Shown here one piece after another: positions 62,879 to 64,000 of a stretch of DNA of 64,000 bases; position 1 is the first letter of the stretch, and the number at the start of each line of letters is the position of its first letter. The position numbers were made by a program, and so were the translations under genes. The DNA is taken from contig NZ_JACHWM010000007.1 in the NCBI RefSeq assembly GCF_014191355.1, positions 186,001-250,000 of the forward strand, read 5' to 3'. Source of the DNA: Methylobacterium sp. R2-1. Its GTDB lineage: Bacteria > Pseudomonadota > Alphaproteobacteria > Rhizobiales > Beijerinckiaceae. The notes below the pieces were generated by a model, which saw only the letters and a list, made by a program, of their open reading frames with translations, did no database searches and had not been told where the DNA came from.

Positions 62879-63912
62879 GCGGGCTGTCACAGCAGGCTCC
62901 GCCAACCGGCGATGATCGCTCATCGCCGGTCGCCCCCGCGCATGCGGGGCGGCGGGCGTCCGCCGAACGGATGGAAGCCGGCCACCGGTCGGCTTCCATG
63001 CAGGTTAAGGTAAGCCGCGGCCTCGTTCGGGGCCTGCCCCTGCTGTGGCTCGCGCTGTTCTTCCTCGTGCCGTTCGCGGTGACGCTGAAGATCAGCTTCT
63101 CCTCGCCAGCCACCGCGCAGCCGCCCTACCTGCCGGTGCTGGAATGGGACGGCGGCCTGGAGGGCTGGCGCGAGTTCTTCGAGGCGCTCGACTTCCAGAA
63201 CTACCAGATGATCGCGGCCGACGCGCTCTACCGCGACGCTGCCCTCTCCTCGCTAGGCTACGCCGCGCTCGCCACCGCGATCCTCGTCCTGATCGGCACG
63301 CCGACGGCCTACGCCATGGCCCGCGCCTCGGCCCGCTGGCAGCCGATCCTGGTAGCGCTCGTCATCGTGCCGTTCTGGACGAGTTTTTTGATCCGCGTCT
63401 ATGCCTGGATCGCGATCCTGAAGCCCGAAGGATTGCTCAACGCCGCGCTGATGAAACTCGGCCTGATCGCCGCGCCACTGCCGATCCTCGATTCCCCCTT
63501 CGGCGTGCTGATCGGGCTGACCTACGCCTACCTGCCTTTCATGGTGCTGCCGCTCTACGCGGTGATGAGCCGGCTCGACCCGGCGCTCACCGAGGCTGCC
63601 GCCGATCTCGGCGCCGCGCGGGCGCGGGCCTTCTTCACCATCACGCTGCCGCTCAGCCTGCCCGGCCTCGCCGCTGGGGCGCTTCTCTGTTTCATCCCGA
63701 TGGTCGGCGAGTTCATCATCCCGGATCTGCTGGGCGGCTCGGAGACGCTGATGCTCGGGCGCGTCCTGTGGAGCGAGTTCTTCTCCAACCGCGACTGGCC
63801 GCTCGCCTCGGCCGTCGCGGTGCTGCTGCTGATCCTCGTGGTCGGGCCCGTGGTGCTGTTCCGCGAGGCGGAGCTGCGGCGTGAGGAAGCGGCGGAGGGA
63901 GGCGGGCGATGA
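62875..63912 (+). CDS. ABC transporter permease (PotB-like)
   Basis: 345 residues. A 40-residue cytoplasmic N-terminus rich in Pro/Ala/Arg precedes helix 1 (GLPLLWLALFFLVPFAVTL). About six membrane helices with the EAA loop around LTEAAADLGAARARAFFTITLPLSLPG (in part), characteristic of binding-protein-dependent permeases. The periplasmic segment after helix 1 (YLPVLEWDGG) is typical of PotB. Overlaps the next gene by ATGA. Confidence 0.93.
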   Translation: MSGLSQQAPPTGDDRSSPVAPAHAGRRASAERMEAGHRSASMQVKVSRGLVRGLPLLWLALFFLVPFAVTLKISFSSPATAQPPYLPVLEWDGGLEGWREFFEALDFQNYQMIAADALYRDAALSSLGYAALATAILVLIGTPTAYAMARASARWQPILVALVIVPFWTSFLIRVYAWIAILKPEGLLNAALMKLGLIAAPLPILDSPFGVLIGLTYAYLPFMVLPLYAVMSRLDPALTEAAADLGAARARAFFTITLPLSLPGLAAGALLCFIPMVGEFIIPDLLGGSETLMLGRVLWSEFFSNRDWPLASAVAVLLLILVVGPVVLFREAELRREEAAEGGGR

Positions 63913-64000
63913 GCCTCTTCGCCCGCACGGCGCTGATGCTGGCGCTGGCCTTCCTCTACGCGCCGATCGGGGTGCTGATCATCTACTCCTTCAATGCGTC
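63909..64000 (+). CDS. ABC transporter permease (PotC-like), cut by window edge
   Basis: Begins MSLFARTALMLALAFLYAPIG, continuing VLIIYSFNAS, the standard PotC N-terminal helix. It overlaps the upstream permease by four bases; the remainder lies beyond base 64000. A substrate-binding protein gene is expected next but is not in the window. Confidence 0.85.
   Translation, partial: MSLFARTALMLALAFLYAPIGVLIIYSFNA

Overview
The window is a gene-dense, roughly 70 % GC chromosomal segment of an alphaproteobacterium. Gene content and order point to Rhizobiales, most likely Methylobacterium/Methylorubrum: recG-sdhE-mfd order, yajC-secD-secF followed by an Mth938-like gene and a squalene/phytoene-synthase-family gene, a DUF6481 gene behind a cold-shock gene, intracellular PHB depolymerase, and many two-component proteins. 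This assignment is an inference from families and gene order; no database search was run. No prophage, complete insertion sequence or CRISPR array was found. The largest gene-poor stretch (about 0.9 kb) lies directly behind a tRNA-Leu.

Layout. 1-8.7 kb: DNA repair and housekeeping (recG, partial at the left edge; an NAD-sugar epimerase; sdhE; mfd), then a cold-shock gene with a long leader, DUF6481, and small proteins. 8.9-12.3 kb: a degenerate adenylate-forming protein, then a histidine kinase whose sensor matches the plant ethylene-receptor copper/ethylene-binding domain, and a single-domain response regulator. 12.3-18 kb: acyl-CoA synthetase, and a three-gene lipid-A-type glycosylation unit (ArnT-like, DPM/ArnC-like, LpxB-N-like). 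18-23.7 kb: DUF815 ATPase, yajC-secD-secF, and two homologues of mitochondrial complex I assembly factors. 23.8-31.3 kb: manganese catalase, L-lactate permease, DUF983, GNAT, a NarL-type regulator, and a divergent EamA transporter/MocR regulator pair. 31.4-38 kb: a PAS-PAS hybrid kinase with two receivers, a pentapeptide-repeat membrane protein, an 8.7-copy 12-bp tandem repeat, an orphan receiver, and an AI-2E family transporter with a soluble C-terminal extension. 38-42.5 kb: a frameshifted small DMT transporter, Gfo/Idh/MocA oxidoreductase, GT2, lipB, an orphan FliN-like gene and tRNA-Leu(GAG). 42.5-47.7 kb: a non-coding stretch, a Hint-domain protein, aldehyde dehydrogenase and PHB depolymerase. 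47.9-56.3 kb: FAD/Fe-S D-2-hydroxyacid dehydrogenase, SDR, and a divergent glyoxylate/hydroxypyruvate cluster (GntR and hydroxypyruvate isomerase versus aminotransferase and MFS transporter). 56.3-64 kb: small proteins, a DUF2339 giant membrane protein, a PilZ-like protein, a Crp/Fnr regulator and a spermidine/putrescine-type ABC transporter running off the right edge.

The most notable items are the ethylene-receptor-like kinase (all five key ligand-domain residues present at a constant offset from Arabidopsis ETR1), the GntR/Hyi/aminotransferase/MFS cluster with a shared 8-bp motif in both promoter regions, the pentapeptide membrane protein beside a tandem-repeat tract, and the Hint protein behind tRNA-Leu. 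Three copies of a compound hairpin-rich intergenic repeat (28.0, 41.1 and 51.8 kb) also appear.
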